A stretch of 64,000 nucleotides of DNA from HGM04593 sp045661225 (lineage in GTDB: Bacteria; Bacteroidota; Bacteroidia; Bacteroidales; Bacteroidaceae), in NCBI GenBank assembly GCA_045661225.1, contig JAZRFF010000003.1:127686-191685 (forward strand), written 5' to 3'. Shown here piece after piece: positions 8,161 to 16,757 of the stretch. Position 1 is the stretch's first letter. Each line of letters opens with the position of its first letter. Both the position numbers and the translations under genes were made by a program. A model generated the notes under the pieces. It did not search any database. It was not told the DNA's origin and was given only the letters and a program-made list of their open reading frames with translations.

Positions 8161-9189
8161 CTACCCCCTTACTCTATCCTTGAGTATAACATAAATTATT
8201 ACAGGAGCACCGACAAGCGGCGTTACAGCACCAAGAGGCATAAGCCCGCTCTCTCCGGGCAGCTGACAAATTAAATTACAAAAAAGCGCCACAGAACCGC
8301 CCAGCAGCGTCGTTGCCGGTAAAAGGAGACGATGATTATTCGTTGCAAAAACCATTCTCGCAAGATGCGGAACCGCCAATCCCACAAATGTGACAGGACC
8401 GCAGAAAGCTGTGACGACAGCAGTCAATAATCCCGCCACAGCAAGCAGAATTACACGCACAACAAAGACATTTACACCGAGATTCGCCGCATAAACATCT
8501 CCCAGCAATAGCGCATTCAACGGCTTCACCATCACAAAAGCGACAGCCATAACCACAAGCAGAGGCAACACAAACAAAGGCAACTGTCCGACCGACACTG
8601 CCCCAAAGCTACCCATTCCCCAAATCATAAAAGAGTGCACCCCCTCGGCTGTTGCAAAATAGTTCAGGATAGATATAACAGATGACACAAGATAGCCAAT
8701 CGCCACCCCGGCAATAAGCAAATAAACATTGCTACGCAATACCGAAGAGAGTGACAACACAACCGCAATTACCAGCAAAGCACCAATAAACGCCCCCAAA
8801 AGCGTTGCAAAATAGCCATTCAGCCCCATTGTTCCCGTCACGACAACACCCTGTGCAAGCAGCGTTACAACAGCCACCCCAAGCCCGGCTCCACTGTTTA
8901 TACCAAGCACCTCGGGACCCGCCAATGGGTTATTGAAGAGTGTTTGCAACAAAAGACCGGCAACCGACACCGCCGCTCCGGCAAGCAAAGCCGTCACAGC
9001 CTGCGGCAGACGCGTATCGAGCACGATAAGACGCCACACATCATTGTCGCTTCCGCCCGTAAGTACCGAGCAGACCTCGTCAAACGGGACACTCACAGAG
9101 CCGAAGAAAACATTTGCTGCAAAAAAAAGAAACAACAATATCACTCCGACCATAATAAGAAGAAAGTGTCTGTTAACGCATCTTTTCAT
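8161..9189 (-). CDS. FecCD/BtuC-type ABC transporter permease
   Basis: A 342-residue multispanning membrane protein of the FecCD family, which forms the channel for iron-siderophore, heme or cobalamin uptake across the inner membrane. About nine to ten hydrophobic segments are visible, and family stretches such as LLQTLFNNPLAGPEVLGINSG and FVGLAVPHLARM are present. The frame is open to 9240, but the ATG at 9189 (MKRCVNRHF) gives a normal N-terminus and overlaps the binding-protein gene by 17 bp. No ATP-binding subunit gene follows; the next gene downstream is the ilv operon. The substrate cannot be assigned. Confidence 0.88.
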   Translation of the reverse strand: MKRCVNRHFLLIMVGVILLFLFFAANVFFGSVSVPFDEVCSVLTGGSDNDVWRLIVLDTRLPQAVTALLAGAAVSVAGLLLQTLFNNPLAGPEVLGINSGAGLGVAVVTLLAQGVVVTGTMGLNGYFATLLGAFIGALLVIAVVLSLSSVLRSNVYLLIAGVAIGYLVSSVISILNYFATAEGVHSFMIWGMGSFGAVSVGQLPLFVLPLLVVMAVAFVMVKPLNALLLGDVYAANLGVNVFVVRVILLAVAGLLTAVVTAFCGPVTFVGLAVPHLARMVFATNNHRLLLPATTLLGGSVALFCNLICQLPGESGLMPLGAVTPLVGAPVIIYVILKDRVRG

Positions 9190-10315
9190 AATATCTAAGT
9201 TTATATTCGGGCAGCACTTCGGGGTGGAATAGCGCCACAAGTTCTTTCAACAACAACTCCGGGTGAAAAGCACACTCCTCAAAGACCCTCTTGTATTTTG
9301 TATTACACGCATAGATATTCTTCTCCTTAAAAGGACGGAAGTTGGAATATCCGGCAAACTCACCTTGCAACGAAGCGTATGTCTTTTCTGCATCAGAGTT
9401 ATATTTCACAAGCCATACATCGGCGGCGGCGGCTTTTTCAAGCACAACCTCAAAAGCAAGCGGCACAGAGCCTCTTCCCTTGCAAAAAGAGAATATATAG
9501 TCCGTTCCGGCATCGGCATACATCTGCCCCATTGTACTGCTACAGCCCGGAACGTACCACGCAGAATTACTCTTCAATTCACACATAAGACGCGGACGCT
9601 CAACGCAAGCGGCAGCCTTTAATGCCAGAGCCTCATATTCGTTACATACACTTTCAAATATCGAGTCGGCCGCTGCGGCACAACCAAGCAGACGACCGTA
9701 GAAACGTATCCATTCGGCACACCCGAGAGGAGAAATCTCCATATAGTCGGCACACTCTATAAGAGGTACAGCAGAATGAGCCAGCTTGCCATACCCGCCA
9801 TTCTCATAAGGAAGCACAAACAAAGCCTCAGGAAGAGCCTTGACAACCCTCTCCACATCGACATCGAGCGAACTGCCGCAATCGACAACCCAGCCTGTTG
9901 CCAACCCCTCACGCACAGCATCGGAATAGATATATTGCGCGTCGCATACACCGGCTATTGACGCAACCGCAGAAAGTTCTTCGAACAACAAAGCGTGCAC
10001 ACCCGAGAAAAGAACAACCCTTTCAAGCGGAGTTCTGAGCAACACCCCTTCGGGCAGAGAGTCCGGCAGTTCCGCTCCCTTAGGAACAAGCACATAACTC
10101 TGCAACACACCATCGTTCCACGGATTTTTCACATCGACAACAGTGTAGTCACGTTGCTCCACAATTCGCAGCAATGACGAGTGGCGCATAGAGAGCGGCG
10201 CATCTCCGGCACTCTTCGGGTTATCAGTTGGAAAAAGCAACAAAGCCACAAGCAACAACGACAGAAACAGTGTTGCCATACAGAAAAATAACGAAAGCCT
10301 CTTTGCCAACTTCAT
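9173..10315 (-). CDS. ABC transporter substrate-binding protein, FecB/BtuF type
   Basis: A 380-residue protein with one N-terminal hydrophobic segment (about residues 8-28) acting as signal or membrane anchor; no lipobox cysteine is seen. The body resembles the Peripla_BP_2 fold of iron/cobalamin binding proteins: a first lobe with TPLERVVLFSGVHALLFEEL and LPEALFVLPYENGGYG, a helix linker near RFYGRLLGCAAAADSIFE, and a second lobe with SSTMGQMYADAG. It is coupled to the permease (17-bp overlap) and to the upstream aromatic gene (TAATG overlap at 10313-10317). Ligand is unknown; ferric siderophore, heme and cobalamin are all open. Confidence 0.8.
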   Translation of the reverse strand: MKLAKRLSLFFCMATLFLSLLLVALLLFPTDNPKSAGDAPLSMRHSSLLRIVEQRDYTVVDVKNPWNDGVLQSYVLVPKGAELPDSLPEGVLLRTPLERVVLFSGVHALLFEELSAVASIAGVCDAQYIYSDAVREGLATGWVVDCGSSLDVDVERVVKALPEALFVLPYENGGYGKLAHSAVPLIECADYMEISPLGCAEWIRFYGRLLGCAAAADSIFESVCNEYEALALKAAACVERPRLMCELKSNSAWYVPGCSSTMGQMYADAGTDYIFSFCKGRGSVPLAFEVVLEKAAAADVWLVKYNSDAEKTYASLQGEFAGYSNFRPFKEKNIYACNTKYKRVFEECAFHPELLLKELVALFHPEVLPEYKLRYYEKMR

Positions 10316-11376
10316 TATTCGTCACCGTTAACTATTCTGAGTTGCTGCCTTATACTCTCGGAGTGGATAGCCTCGAAAATATCCTTCATCGCCTCGGCGT
10401 CCAAATTAGTTCGGTTGCAATAAGCGGCACAACGTTCCATTGTGTCGTTATAGCGCGATGGCTGAAACACTGTAAGCCCCTTCTCGCGCTTAAGTTCGCC
10501 CATCTCACGAGACACCTCCATACGCTTGGCTATAAGTTCCATCAGCGCCTCATCAATATCATCTATCTGCTTACGGTAGGATAGGAATTCACTACTATCG
10601 GCAACCGCAGAACGTCGGACAAGACGTCCGAGAATAATTCTCAGTTCATCGGGGGTCACCTGCTGTCGGGCATCGCTTAGCGCACAAACAGGATTACAGT
10701 GCGTCTCAATCATAAGACCATCAAAATTAAGGTCCATAGCCTGTTGCGAAAGAGACATTACAAGTTCCCGCTTGCCGGCAATGTGGCTCGGGTCACAAAT
10801 TAGCGGAAGATTCGGAACACGCCGATGCAGTTCAAGCGGCAACTGCCACTGCGGAGAGTTACGAAAGAATTTCTCGCCATACGACGAGAAGCCGCGGTGT
10901 ATGGCACCCAACTGAGTTATTCCCGCATTATTAAGACGCTCAAGAGCCCCGATCCAAAGTTCAAGGTCGGGGTTAACAGGGTTCTTTACAAGCACCGGGA
11001 CATCGCAGCCACGCAACGATTCGGCTATCTCTTGCACAGCAAAAGGATTGGCCGTTGTACGCGCTCCAACCCACAGAAGGTCGATTCCGGCCGACAGGGC
11101 AAGCTCCACGTGTTCGGCTGTGGCAACCTCGGTAGCCACAGGCAGTGAACATTCACGTTTCACACTCTGCACCCACGCAAGACCTTCGCGCCCCACCCCC
11201 TCGAAACAGCCGGGACGTGTACGAGGTTTCCACAATCCGGCTCTGAAAATATCAGCCACACCAACAAGCGCCGATGCTGTGGCAAGCATCTGCTCTTCAC
11301 TTTCGGCGCTGCAAGGACCGGCAATCACCAACGGAGCATTCTCCTTCTTGAACAAATTTATCTTTTCAATATTCAT
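10315..11376 (-). CDS. Bifunctional DAHP synthase / chorismate mutase
   Basis: The first ~260 residues are a KDPS/AroA-type aldolase (APLVIAGPCSAESEEQ, WKPRTRPGCFEG, DPSHIAGKRE), which condenses phosphoenolpyruvate and erythrose 4-phosphate at the entry to aromatic synthesis. Residues about 265-345 are a type II chorismate mutase helix bundle (YRKQIDDIDEALMELIAKRM, MGELKREKG), which makes prephenate for Phe and Tyr. This fusion is common in Bacteroidota. The ATG at 11376 (MNIEKINLF) is preferred over the one at 11409 because it gives the usual N-terminus; it overlaps the tatD stop by 11 bp. The mutase domain probably also provides feedback control. Confidence 0.92.
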   Translation of the reverse strand: MNIEKINLFKKENAPLVIAGPCSAESEEQMLATASALVGVADIFRAGLWKPRTRPGCFEGVGREGLAWVQSVKRECSLPVATEVATAEHVELALSAGIDLLWVGARTTANPFAVQEIAESLRGCDVPVLVKNPVNPDLELWIGALERLNNAGITQLGAIHRGFSSYGEKFFRNSPQWQLPLELHRRVPNLPLICDPSHIAGKRELVMSLSQQAMDLNFDGLMIETHCNPVCALSDARQQVTPDELRIILGRLVRRSAVADSSEFLSYRKQIDDIDEALMELIAKRMEVSREMGELKREKGLTVFQPSRYNDTMERCAAYCNRTNLDAEAMKDIFEAIHSESIRQQLRIVNGDE

Positions 11377-12160
11377 TGTCTGTAATTCTTGGAAAAAGAC
11401 GGCGGGCATTAGCCGTTGTCACAGCAGCCACGTGCTCGACCGTACAATTATATATTTCTGCCAGTTTCTGTGCGATATAAAGAACATACGCACTCTCATT
11501 TCTCTTTCCACGCATAGGCACAGGTGCCAGATAAGGCGAATCGGTCTCAAGCACAATCCTCTCCAAAGGAACAGCGGCAAGAGAATCGGGGAGCAGGCTC
11601 TTTTTATAGGTAACCACCCCTCCTATACCAAGATAAAACCCTTCGTACGACAACAGGCGGCGAGCCTCATCGGCACTACCCGAAAAACAGTGGAACACAC
11701 CAGTGAGATTCCTTTTGCGGTTATTCTCCATAACCCCACACAACTCCTCGAACGCATTGCGCGAATGTATTGCAAGAGGTAGGCCAAACTCGTGCGCCCA
11801 TTCTATCTGTTGCTCAAAGGCATCTATCTGCTCTTTTTTATACGTGTTGTCCCAATAGAGGTCAAGCCCTACCTCGCCGACAGCTATATAACGACCACCA
11901 TTTTTCAAGCGAGCATACATACGTTCCAATGTAGCTTTATAATCGGCATCAAGTTCTGTAGGGTGAAGCCCTATCATTGCGTGGCACACCCCTTTATGCG
12001 CTCTGCACATCTCTTCGAGCGGTGCGAGCGAATCTTCTGTTATACAAGGTAGACAAAGAGTGCCGACTCCGGCACTCAAGGCACGCTCGACAGCGGCACT
12101 ACGGTCACTGTCAAATTCCTGCACAAAAAGATGTGTATGCGTGTCAATAAACTCAATCAT
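11366..12160 (-). CDS. TatD-family metal-dependent deoxyribonuclease/hydrolase
   Basis: A 264-residue TIM-barrel hydrolase. Metal-binding motifs appear in order: IDTHTHLF at residues 5-12, GEVGLDLYW, the HSRNAFEEL histidine, HCFSG and ETDSPYLAP. TatD enzymes remove nucleotides from DNA ends and are also reported to act on D-aminoacyl-tRNA; which activity applies here cannot be told. The ATG at 12160 (MIEFIDTHTH) overlaps the previous gene by 8 bp and gives the usual family start; the ATG at 12169 adds three residues. Confidence 0.9.
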   Translation of the reverse strand: MIEFIDTHTHLFVQEFDSDRSAAVERALSAGVGTLCLPCITEDSLAPLEEMCRAHKGVCHAMIGLHPTELDADYKATLERMYARLKNGGRYIAVGEVGLDLYWDNTYKKEQIDAFEQQIEWAHEFGLPLAIHSRNAFEELCGVMENNRKRNLTGVFHCFSGSADEARRLLSYEGFYLGIGGVVTYKKSLLPDSLAAVPLERIVLETDSPYLAPVPMRGKRNESAYVLYIAQKLAEIYNCTVEHVAAVTTANARRLFPRITDNEY

Positions 12161-12872
12161 CGTTAACACCGCTTTTACGTTTTCTGTCCGGTCTATCGTA
12201 GTATATTACACCGTAGCGGGCACACTGACTCAAACGCTCCTCGCCCTTGAGCGCAGCGAACGCACTCTCAATCTCACCCCAAGCCTCAAAAATTATTTCG
12301 TCGGCCTCGAAACGCATATCCGAGATATTCTGCAAAGCCTCCGATGTCCGGCGCTGCAAGGAGTGCTGCTTGTCGTACATCTCCTTGAACAATTCGAACA
12401 CCACCGACACACGCCCCATAGTAGGGTTATATATAGGTATCCCACCCTCGGCCTGACGACGGCGTTCACCCTCGACAACCTTTTGCCCCCACTCTAATAC
12501 CGATGATTCCGAGAATAGATTAGGTACAGTATCCTCATTCTCGGGCAACCCGTAATAAGCACGCTTGCTACGCGCAATCTCGCCACGCATAATGCACATA
12601 CTTAATACCTGAATAAAATGCGATACATACATTCTTGCCTTGCGGAGCGCAGCCTCATAAGCCTCATTGCCACGCTTGGGCGCCTGTTCCTTGACGCAGC
12701 GTTTATAAACCTCAACCTCGGCCGAAAATCGACGCAGAAAATCCTTAGCCTTATGGTAAGTGTTATGCGTAAGAACGTTAGTAAACACCCCATTCTCGAC
12801 ACTGCTCTCCACGGCACTTTTTAACGCCCGAATGCGCGCCTGGTCGGTCTTTGGCAAACGTCTGTATGGCAT
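12153..12872 (-). CDS. Conserved hypothetical protein, 239 aa
   Basis: I do not recognise a named family. The protein is soluble, highly charged (many Arg, Lys, Glu) and predicted largely helical, with no signal peptide or membrane segment. It sits 4 nt after the polyprenyl synthetase and overlaps tatD by 8 bp, so it is translationally embedded in the operon. The helical region around residues 60-110 (EVYKRCVKEQAPKRGNEAYE, LRKARMYVSHFIQVLSM) and the block VFELFKEMYDKQHSLQRRTS are the best candidates for conserved parts. Function unknown. Confidence 0.8.
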   Translation of the reverse strand: MPYRRLPKTDQARIRALKSAVESSVENGVFTNVLTHNTYHKAKDFLRRFSAEVEVYKRCVKEQAPKRGNEAYEAALRKARMYVSHFIQVLSMCIMRGEIARSKRAYYGLPENEDTVPNLFSESSVLEWGQKVVEGERRRQAEGGIPIYNPTMGRVSVVFELFKEMYDKQHSLQRRTSEALQNISDMRFEADEIIFEAWGEIESAFAALKGEERLSQCARYGVIYYDRPDRKRKSGVNDD

Positions 12873-12876
12873 TGGT

Positions 12877-13851
12877 TTAAAGATTTCTATTCAACAAAGA
12901 GTCGGCAAAAGCCTTTAGACAGAGTTTCTTTTCGGCAGGAACGGAAAGTCTTTCCATATACTCATCACACTCGTCGAAAAGCGCCTGTATACGTTTCTCG
13001 CAAATCTCCCGAACTCCAAGCTCGTTATAAACCGAAGTAAAGAATGCAATTTTTTCGGCCGCATCGAACTCCTTTTTCTCCATCCACTCCTTCATCAAGG
13101 CCAACTGTTCGGGCGACGCAAGGTTCATTGCTGTAATGAGCAAGAATGTCTTTTTATTGCAACAAATATCACCACCTATTTTCTTGCCAAAAAGCGATTG
13201 GTCGGCATACACGTCGAGCAGGTCGTCCTGCAACTGGAAAGCAAGTCCCATTCTCTCGCCATAGGCATACAGAGCATCAAGGTCGTCTTTCGATGCCCCG
13301 GCTAGCATTCCACCCAATTTGAGCGCTGCAGCAAGCAACACCGAGGTCTTTAGGCGTATCATCTCCATATACTCGCACTCCTTTACATTGTCACGATTTT
13401 CAAAGTCAAGGTCATACTGCTGTCCGTCGCCTATCTCCTTGGCTGTCTCGGTAAAAAGCGCAAGCATACCCGGCAGTTTGTCGGCCGGAACGTGCGAAAG
13501 GAATTCATACGCAAGCACCAGCATTGTATCACCCGAAAGAATGGCTGCCGTATCGCCCCATTTAGCGCACACAGTAGGCTTGCCGCGACGAATATCGGCA
13601 CGGTCCATCACGTCGTCGTGAATAAGAGTGTAGTTATGATAGGTCTCTACCGCCACTGCCGGATAAAGAGCCTCGGTGACATTTCCCCTATACATATTAT
13701 AGGCCATAAGGAACAGCACCGGACGTACACGTTTGCCACTCTGCGACAGAGTGTACCTTATTGGCGCGTACAGTTCACGCGGTTCTCTTTCGAACTGCAA
13801 ATTATCTATAAACTCATTGACTATGTCTCTAATTTCTTCCCACTTGTACAT
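12877..13851 (-). CDS. Polyprenyl diphosphate synthase
   Basis: An all-helical trans-prenyltransferase of 324 residues that extends allylic diphosphates with isopentenyl diphosphate. The first aspartate-rich motif is DDVMD at residues 79-83, followed by RRGKPTVC; the second is QDDLLD at 208-213. The preceding motif GKRVRP binds the diphosphate. Product length (farnesyl, geranylgeranyl or longer) is governed by the residues just before DDVMD (HNYTLIH) and cannot be fixed here. A purine-rich AAGGAG lies 10 nt before the ATG, an unusually good Shine-Dalgarno for this phylum. First gene of the operon running to 8161. Confidence 0.92.
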   Translation of the reverse strand: MYKWEEIRDIVNEFIDNLQFEREPRELYAPIRYTLSQSGKRVRPVLFLMAYNMYRGNVTEALYPAVAVETYHNYTLIHDDVMDRADIRRGKPTVCAKWGDTAAILSGDTMLVLAYEFLSHVPADKLPGMLALFTETAKEIGDGQQYDLDFENRDNVKECEYMEMIRLKTSVLLAAALKLGGMLAGASKDDLDALYAYGERMGLAFQLQDDLLDVYADQSLFGKKIGGDICCNKKTFLLITAMNLASPEQLALMKEWMEKKEFDAAEKIAFFTSVYNELGVREICEKRIQALFDECDEYMERLSVPAEKKLCLKAFADSLLNRNL

Positions 13852-13911
13852 AATTTAAACTCCTTAGAAGATTGAAAACATTTATACCAGAAACAACTCC
13901 CGGATTATTCT

Positions 13912-13944
13912 TATAATAAAAAAGAGGCTGCATTCGCAGCCTCT
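13912..13944 (-). terminator. Terminator of tonB
   Basis: AGAGGCTGC, loop GAAT on the minus strand, GCAGCCTCT, followed by TTTTTTATTATAA. It starts 22 nt after the tonB stop. The A-run before the stem also gives it some terminator character on the other strand. Confidence 0.85.
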
Positions 13945-13965
13945 CCTCTTTTATTCTTAACTTTA

Positions 13966-14706
13966 TTACTGCAAGCGGAACATCACAGGGAGTGTAAACC
14001 ACACACGCACCGCCTTACCGGCCTGCTTACCGGGCGACCACTTAGGCATTTCTCCAACCACGCGCACCGCCTCTTTGTCAAGGTACATATCTCCAGAGCT
14101 CTTGAGCACCTCAATATTCTGGATTGAACCGTCGGTATTAACGACAAAGCGCAGGATAGTTCTACCTTGTGAGTTATTATCGCGCGAAATACGTGGATAG
14201 TTGATATTGTCACTCAACCACTTATACATTGCCTGCAAACCACCGGGGAATTCTGCAGGATTCTCTACAATCTGGAAAATCTGCTCCTCTTCAACAACCT
14301 CGTCTACAACAAGAACCGCATTGTCCGAAACATCAACGGGGTCAGCTACAATATCCTCGCTTGAAATAAGTTCACTCTCCTGCTGGTCAATCTCGTCCTT
14401 GATAATTTCAATAACCTCGGTTGGTTTCTGCGCTGCAGGAGGAGGAGGCAACTGGTGCTTAACCTGAATCTGAATCTCTTTAAGAGTTTCAGGTTCATCA
14501 ATTGCAGGAGGAGGAGCTGTTGCCACTATTCTTGCGTCCTTATCCTCAAATGTTGTAAACTCAAAAGCGACAAAAAGTACCGCAAAGACCATCATAAAGC
14601 CAATCAACAGCCACACAGTCTTGTGCTGGTCAAGATTAACTTTCGCACTCTTCTTGACCTCAATGTACTCGCTTCCTTTAAACTGATTATTATTCTCTGT
14701 ACTCAT
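13966..14706 (-). CDS. tonB: TonB-family energy transducer
   Basis: A 246-residue inner-membrane protein that passes proton-motive energy to TonB-dependent outer-membrane receptors such as the SusC protein in this window. It has a cytoplasmic N-terminus, one membrane span at about residues 31-49 (WLLIGFMMVFAVLFVAFEF), a periplasmic Pro-rich linker (APPPAIDEPE, QLPPPPAAQKP) and a C-terminal TonB domain from about 150 (NPAEFPGGLQAMYKWLSDNI to the end, with GRTILRFVVNTDGSI). Single-gene unit with its own promoter box at 14736-14743 and a terminator downstream. exbB/exbD are not adjacent. It is one of several TonB paralogues usual in Bacteroidales. Confidence 0.9.
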   Translation of the reverse strand: MSTENNNQFKGSEYIEVKKSAKVNLDQHKTVWLLIGFMMVFAVLFVAFEFTTFEDKDARIVATAPPPAIDEPETLKEIQIQVKHQLPPPPAAQKPTEVIEIIKDEIDQQESELISSEDIVADPVDVSDNAVLVVDEVVEEEQIFQIVENPAEFPGGLQAMYKWLSDNINYPRISRDNNSQGRTILRFVVNTDGSIQNIEVLKSSGDMYLDKEAVRVVGEMPKWSPGKQAGKAVRVWFTLPVMFRLQ

Positions 14707-14735
14707 ATAGCGATATGTATTTATTTTCTAATGGG

Positions 14736-14743
14736 CAAAAATA
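14736..14743 (-). promoter_or_regulatory. Putative -7 element for tonB
   Basis: TATTTTTG on the minus strand, 29 nt before the tonB ATG. It matches TAnnTTTG; no good -33 box is visible. Confidence 0.45.
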
Positions 14744-14901
14744 AACAATATTTTTCAATACGCACGATTAAAACAATCTTTTTTTTATTTTAATAAGATT
14801 TTCTTTTGTTGCAACCGAATAAAAAGCGTTTTTTTGCGTTAATTCATTACTGTTGGCAAGCAGTTGTACAACCAAAAACAGAATAAAACAAAAAAAAGCA
14901 G

Positions 14902-14909
14902 TATATTCG
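14902..14909 (+). promoter_or_regulatory. Putative -7 element for porQ
   Basis: TATATTCG, a TAnnTTyG variant also seen before the DUF349 gene (36813-36820), 43 nt before the porQ ATG. Confidence 0.4.
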
Positions 14910-14952
14910 CAATGCTAAAAATCACCTGCCCACAAAACTATATAAAATATTT

Positions 14953-15936
14953 ATGAACGTGAAGCGTAAAAACATCTTTTTTTATATTTTTCTTCTACTG
15001 CCCCTGTTTGTTACGGCGCAGAAAGGAGAGAACGCGTTCAACATTCTGCGCATACCCCATTCTGCACGTGCCGCAGCTATCGGAGGCAACAACATAACCC
15101 TTTTCGACGACGACATCACACTCGCCATACACAACCCGGCCCTGTTGGCAAACACGTCCGACAAGACTATAAGCCTCTCCTTTATGACATATATGAGCGA
15201 CAGCAAGATTGCCGGAGCTATGTTCAACAAGACTTTCGGGGAGCGCTCCAACAGCGCAATAGCCATACGTTACATTGACCACGGAGAGTTCGAGGGATAC
15301 ACCGATGACAACATTTTCACAGGCACATTCAGAGCCAAAGACATTGACTGTTCACTGCTATACAGCTATTTGCTGAGCGACCATTGGAGCGGCGGAGTAA
15401 CAGGACGTTTCTTGTATTCAAAGTACGAAAGTTTAAGTTCCATAGCCTTGGGAGTAGACTTAGGCATAAACTATTTCAACCCCGACAACGAATTCTCGGC
15501 CTCTCTTGCGATAAAGAACCTCGGAGGCCAGGTCAAGGCCTTTGAAGAGCAGCACTATCCAATGCCTATAGACGTGCAATTAGGTTTCACAAAACGCCTG
15601 GCACACGCTCCAATACTATTGTCGGCCACGCTAACCGACCTCACACGCTGGAACAACGACTATTTCTACAATGCCGACGGCAGCAAAGACAGCTTCGGCG
15701 AACTATTGCTCAAGCATTTTATCATTGGCGCCGACATTCTGATTGGGAAAAACGTCAATGTATCATTAGGCTACAATTACCGCGCAGCCTGCGAACTATC
15801 AACCGGAGGCAGCAAATGGAGCGGGCTCACATTCGGCGCCGGACTGCATATAAATAAGGTAAAATTCTCTGCATCATACAGCGCGTTGCACATCTCATCA
15901 TCATCGTTACTTTTCAACCTGTCTTATTCACTTTAG
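14953..15936 (+). CDS. porQ: Type IX secretion system protein PorQ
   Basis: A 327-residue outer-membrane beta-barrel with a signal peptide (to about residue 22, VTAQ). The mature start KGENAFNILRIPHSARAAAI and the following GGNNITLFDDDITLAIHNPA are the hallmark of the PorQ/PorV family. In type IX secretion PorQ belongs to the surface attachment machinery that processes and anchors cargo proteins. It stands directly upstream of cmk-ispH-pfkA, a gene order familiar from other Bacteroidales. Presence of PorQ alone does not prove a working type IX system, but the plug protein at 58543-59796 supports one. Confidence 0.85.
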   Translation: MNVKRKNIFFYIFLLLPLFVTAQKGENAFNILRIPHSARAAAIGGNNITLFDDDITLAIHNPALLANTSDKTISLSFMTYMSDSKIAGAMFNKTFGERSNSAIAIRYIDHGEFEGYTDDNIFTGTFRAKDIDCSLLYSYLLSDHWSGGVTGRFLYSKYESLSSIALGVDLGINYFNPDNEFSASLAIKNLGGQVKAFEEQHYPMPIDVQLGFTKRLAHAPILLSATLTDLTRWNNDYFYNADGSKDSFGELLLKHFIIGADILIGKNVNVSLGYNYRAACELSTGGSKWSGLTFGAGLHINKVKFSASYSALHISSSSLLFNLSYSL

Positions 15937-16013
15937 GAACAACAACAGAAAAGATGATGAGAAAAACAGCACACGCAAAAAAAATACCGTCCATTTTGTT
16001 TATTTGTTTGCAA

Positions 16014-16021
16014 TATCTTTG
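16014..16021 (+). promoter_or_regulatory. Putative -7 element for cmk-ispH-pfkA
   Basis: TATCTTTG, an exact TAnnTTTG match 43 nt before the cmk ATG; TTTG tetramers occur upstream (15995-15998 and others) but at short spacing. Confidence 0.5.
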
Positions 16022-16064
16022 TTAACTTTACAAAGAAATAAATACAAAGCAAACATAACCCATA

Positions 16065-16757
16065 ATGAAAAAGATAATTATCGCCATTGACGGCTTCTCG
16101 TCGTGCGGCAAAAGCACTATGGCAAAAGCTCTTGCGCGCAATATTGGCTACCTATACTTCGACAGCGGCGCTATGTACCGTGCCGTCGCGTTATTTTGTA
16201 TGCAAAACGGCCTTATCGACAAAGACAAGGTTGACAGCGAGGCACTTCGGTCAAAAATGAAAGAAATTCGCATAACATTCGAAGCCGACCCGGAAACAAA
16301 AAACTCATCAACCCTACTCAACGGAGTAAATGTAGAGCGCGAGATACGCTCGCTCGAAGTTTCGCGCTACGTAAGCCAGGTCGCCGCGCTCGATTTTGTG
16401 CGCAGTGCAATGGTTGAACAACAGCGCAGTATGGGCCAGGCTAAAGGCATTGTAATGGACGGACGCGATATTGGCACAACAGTTTTCCCCGAAGCCGAGA
16501 TGAAAGTCTTTGTAACCGCATCGGCCGAGGTTCGCGCTCAACGCCGATACGACGAACTGACAGCACGTGGCGACAACCCCGACTACAACGAGATACTCGA
16601 AAATGTGCTGCAGCGCGACCACTTAGACCAGACAAGAGCCGTCAGTCCACTGAAAAAAGCCGACGACGCTTTACTGCTCGACAACAGCGACCTCACCCGT
16701 GACGAACAGATGCAGTGGCTCATAGACACCTTTAAAAGATTGACCGAACAATGCTGA
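16065..16757 (+). CDS. cmk: Cytidylate kinase
   Basis: Transfers phosphate from ATP to CMP or dCMP for nucleotide recycling. The P-loop GFSSCGKST is at residues 10-18, followed by YFDSGAMYRA, the nucleotide-monophosphate-binding stretch, and VMDGRDIGTTVFPEAEMKVF near the middle, both typical of Cmk. Length of 230 residues is normal. It is the first gene of a unit with ispH (7-bp overlap) and pfkA. Confidence 0.95.
   Translation: MKKIIIAIDGFSSCGKSTMAKALARNIGYLYFDSGAMYRAVALFCMQNGLIDKDKVDSEALRSKMKEIRITFEADPETKNSSTLLNGVNVEREIRSLEVSRYVSQVAALDFVRSAMVEQQRSMGQAKGIVMDGRDIGTTVFPEAEMKVFVTASAEVRAQRRYDELTARGDNPDYNEILENVLQRDHLDQTRAVSPLKKADDALLLDNSDLTRDEQMQWLIDTFKRLTEQC

Noticed and set aside
8161..10315. 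Cobalamin riboswitch controlling the binding protein and permease
   Set aside because: Both genes overlap their neighbours within an operon; no leader exists in which such a structure could lie.
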